A DNA stretch of 7,873 nucleotides from Treponema sp. (lineage in GTDB: Bacteria; Spirochaetota; Spirochaetia; Treponematales; Breznakiellaceae): NCBI GenBank assembly GCA_031283505.1, contig JAITBO010000142.1:1-7873 (forward strand). Direction: 5' to 3'. This document shows, piece by piece, positions 6,232 to 7,873 of this stretch. A program made the position numbers and the translations under genes. Numbering within the stretch: the stretch's first letter is position 1; the number at the start of each line of letters is the position of its first letter. The notes under the pieces were generated by a model. The model worked only from the letters and a program-made list of their open reading frames with translations, did not search any database and was not told the origin of the DNA.

Positions 6232-7602
6232 ATGAAAGCCCCCTGCCTTCCGTTGCTTCTACCGGTATGTATTTTTATTCTGTTTGTTTCCGGTTGTTTT
6301 TCCGCCCTTCCCCCTGAGGAAGAGGAAAATCCTGAGCCGGTGGAAACGGAAGATTTTGAATCCGCCTATGCCGCGCTCCGGGTATATACGCCGTCCAGGA
6401 GGCGGCAAAAACAGCCATTGATTCTGGTTCATTATATGCCCTGGTACCGGGGGCCGTCGGATAAATCACAGGAAAACAACAAAAGCGTTTACGGCGGTCA
6501 CTGGACCGGTTGGGGCGGCATTGATCCTACCCGGACACGATCCGACGGTCGGGCGGAGATTTACGCCCGTCAATACCCCCTTACGGGTCCTTACGATCAG
6601 TCTACAGTATACCTCCTGGAATACCAGGCGGTCCTCTTTAAGCTGGCGGGCATAGACGGAGTTATCTTTGACTGGTACGGCAACAGAAACGTGAATGATT
6701 TCGGCGAAATTCACGAACATACCAAAGCAATGGTAGAAGTGTTGAAGCGGGTGGGTCTGCAATTTACCGTCTGTTACGAAGATAACACTATCAACATGGA
6801 ATACGGCGGCAGGGACAATGTTCCCGCCGGGGAAGCTCTGGAAAGCGGCAAAGAAGTGTTCCGCTGGATGCAGCAAAACTGGTTCAATGATAATGCCTAT
6901 ATACGTCTTGACGACCAGCCGCTGGTAATGTGTTTTGGCCCTCAATATTTTTCTCAAGCCCAATGGGACGAACTCTTTGCCGCAGCCGATCCGCGGCCCT
7001 TCTTTGCGGACTTGATGGCCCGTACCTCCTGGGCGGACGCCACCTACAACTGGCCCTCCATGAACGGCAGAAAACCTGTCTACCCCGGCCTGGTGAATGA
7101 CCTTAACGGTTTTTATAACAGTCAAAAAGATAACCCCTGCCTTATCGCCAGCGCCTGGCCCGCCTTTGACGATGTTTACGAGGACATAGGGCAAACCAGC
7201 TACGGCGATCTTGCCTACGCTGATGGGGAGACATTTAAACTGACCTTTAAAGCCGCCCTGGATTCATGGCCGGACATCATTCAAATAGCCACCTGGAATG
7301 ATTATGGGGAAGGTACCATTATCGAACCCACTATAGAGCGGGGCTACCGGGAACTGGAGTATTTGCAGGACAGGCGGAAGGAATGGGACAGCGGTTTCCC
7401 TTATACCAGAGAGGATCTCCGCATTCCTCTGGAATTTTACAAGTTGCAATATCTTAATACTGCGAGTGCCGCCCCAAAGACGGTTATTGCCGATGCTTAT
7501 GACGCCTTGTTCGCGGGTAACGCGGCGGGGCTCAGAACGGCAGCGGAGAAAGCCGGCATCAGGGTAAGCGTGAACGACTTAAAGCCTCTGCTGAGAAAGT
7601 AG
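6232..7602 (+). CDS. GH99/GH71-like lipoprotein, single catalytic domain
   Basis: This 456-residue predicted lipoprotein has a short signal peptide and lipobox FVSGC, with Cys22 as the anchor. An acidic, Pro/Glu-rich linker (about 27-42) follows. The barrel (about 61-385) shares most landmarks with the preceding protein: HYMPWY at 67-72, YPLTGPYD at 115-122, GIDGVIFDWYG at 140-150 and TWNDYGEGTIIEPTIE at 354-369. Asp357 and Glu360 occupy the positions of the two GH99 catalytic Glu residues. It differs by an insertion at about 74-97 (rich in Gly and Trp, with GGHWTGWGG) near the active-site end of the first strand, and by ending at the post-barrel helices with no discoidin domain. The two genes are clearly a tandem duplication that has diverged. 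It lies 120 bases downstream in the same direction and may be cotranscribed or separately controlled through the C-tract spacer. A related alpha-glycanase activity is likely; the substrate is not determined. Confidence 0.8.
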   Translation: MKAPCLPLLLPVCIFILFVSGCFSALPPEEEENPEPVETEDFESAYAALRVYTPSRRRQKQPLILVHYMPWYRGPSDKSQENNKSVYGGHWTGWGGIDPTRTRSDGRAEIYARQYPLTGPYDQSTVYLLEYQAVLFKLAGIDGVIFDWYGNRNVNDFGEIHEHTKAMVEVLKRVGLQFTVCYEDNTINMEYGGRDNVPAGEALESGKEVFRWMQQNWFNDNAYIRLDDQPLVMCFGPQYFSQAQWDELFAAADPRPFFADLMARTSWADATYNWPSMNGRKPVYPGLVNDLNGFYNSQKDNPCLIASAWPAFDDVYEDIGQTSYGDLAYADGETFKLTFKAALDSWPDIIQIATWNDYGEGTIIEPTIERGYRELEYLQDRRKEWDSGFPYTREDLRIPLEFYKLQYLNTASAAPKTVIADAYDALFAGNAAGLRTAAEKAGIRVSVNDLKPLLRK

Positions 7603-7621
7603 GGGCAGAAAAACGTAATTT

Positions 7622-7651
7622 ACATGGCGCCGGGCCTGTGTCCGCCCATGT
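7622..7651 (+). terminator. Intergenic hairpin between the last two genes
   Basis: ACATGG (7622-7627) pairs with CCATGT (7646-7651), and inside it CGGGC (7631-7635) pairs with GTCCG (7640-7644) including one G-T pair, leaving a 4-base loop. AT-rich sequence follows (ATATAAAATTTTATT) but no clean T-run. It could be a partial terminator or an mRNA-stability element that sets the level of the next gene. Confidence 0.4.
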
Positions 7652-7668
7652 GAATATAAAATTTTATT

Positions 7669-7674
7669 GAGGAG
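7669..7674 (+). promoter_or_regulatory. Shine-Dalgarno site of the third lipoprotein gene
   Basis: GAGGAG lies 7 bases before ATG 7682. It is the strongest ribosome binding site of the cluster and confirms a real gene start near the window edge. Confidence 0.75.
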
Positions 7675-7681
7675 AACAGAA

Positions 7682-7873
7682 ATGAGAAAGGCGGTAAAAA
7701 TTTTCTCAGTATTATCAGCATTGGTGTTGGTGATGTTGTTCATTACAGGATGTCCTAACGGAACAACTGACGAAGATGAGGGAGGATACAAGAATCCTGC
7801 GGAATCTTCTACCGGGTTTAAGACCTATTACATAAAGGCCGTAGATGCAGGCAGAGATGCGCCGTGGAATGAT
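7682..7873 (+). CDS. Lipoprotein of unknown function, N-terminal 64 residues only
   Basis: The frame is open from ATG 7682 to the window end. Residues 1-23 are a typical lipoprotein signal peptide: basic MRK start, hydrophobic core and lipobox FITGC, with Cys24 as the anchor. Ile at -3 is common in spirochetes. A short acidic, Gly-rich spacer (TDEDEGG) follows, and a folded domain seems to begin near residue 48 with TYYIKAVDAG. The mature function cannot be read from this fragment. The TYYIKA start is faintly like the first strand of secreted beta-helix or carbohydrate-binding proteins, but this is weak. Its place after two lipoprotein glycosidases suggests a part in the same surface glycan system, such as binding or a third hydrolase. 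Confidence 0.75.
   Translation, partial: MRKAVKIFSVLSALVLVMLFITGCPNGTTDEDEGGYKNPAESSTGFKTYYIKAVDAGRDAPWND

Noticed and set aside
7619..7660. Promoter TTTACA...TATAAA for the last gene
   Set aside because: The 30-base spacer is too long for sigma-70 and the start site would fall on the ribosome binding site.

Overview
The window most likely comes from a spirochete of the Treponema group, plausibly a gut treponeme of a termite or similar host. The base is inference. Three predicted lipoproteins carry lipoboxes with Val or Ile at -3, which spirochetes tolerate well. The genes have balanced GC and GC-rich third positions, the spacers are AT-rich, and the content is polysaccharide-degrading enzymes. 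No RNA gene, transposase, integrase or CRISPR array was seen.

Layout. (1) Positions 1-2108, minus strand, hold one uninterrupted reading frame that leaves the window at its 3' end. It joins a GatB-like domain (about residues 1-470) directly to an L-asparaginase-like domain (from about residue 471). Both halves have lost residues normally needed for catalysis. (2) A 198-bp divergent spacer carries a forward promoter and an 18-bp palindrome. (3) Positions 2307-3731, plus strand, encode a cytoplasmic (alpha/alpha)6-barrel glycosidase of the GH63/GH37-like type, followed by a strong hairpin terminator. (4) A 418-bp spacer has inverted repeats, a consensus sigma-70 promoter (TTGACA-18-TATAAT) and a second palindrome over the transcription start. 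(5) Positions 4150-6111 and 6232-7602 encode tandem paralogous lipoproteins with a GH99/GH71-like barrel; only the first has a C-terminal discoidin/CBM32-like domain. (6) Position 7682 starts a third lipoprotein that runs off the window.

The best regulatory lead is that the palindromes at 2249-2266 and 4083-4100 share the pattern GGTT-N-AAC-K-TT-N-AACC, close to operators of LacI/GalR-type regulators. This ties the cytoplasmic glycosidase and the first lipoprotein glycosidase into one apparent regulon. A working model, by inference: surface GH99/71-like lipoproteins cut an alpha-linked glycan (alpha-mannan or alpha-1,3-glucan are the family precedents), the products are imported by a transporter outside this window, and the 2307-3731 enzyme trims them in the cytoplasm.

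Two sequence oddities stand out. A cluster of three hairpins (about 4188-4312) lies in frame inside the N-terminus of the first lipoprotein and pushes its signal peptide about 50 residues inward. A C6-T-C11 tract lies between the two paralogs and could be a phase-variable switch.
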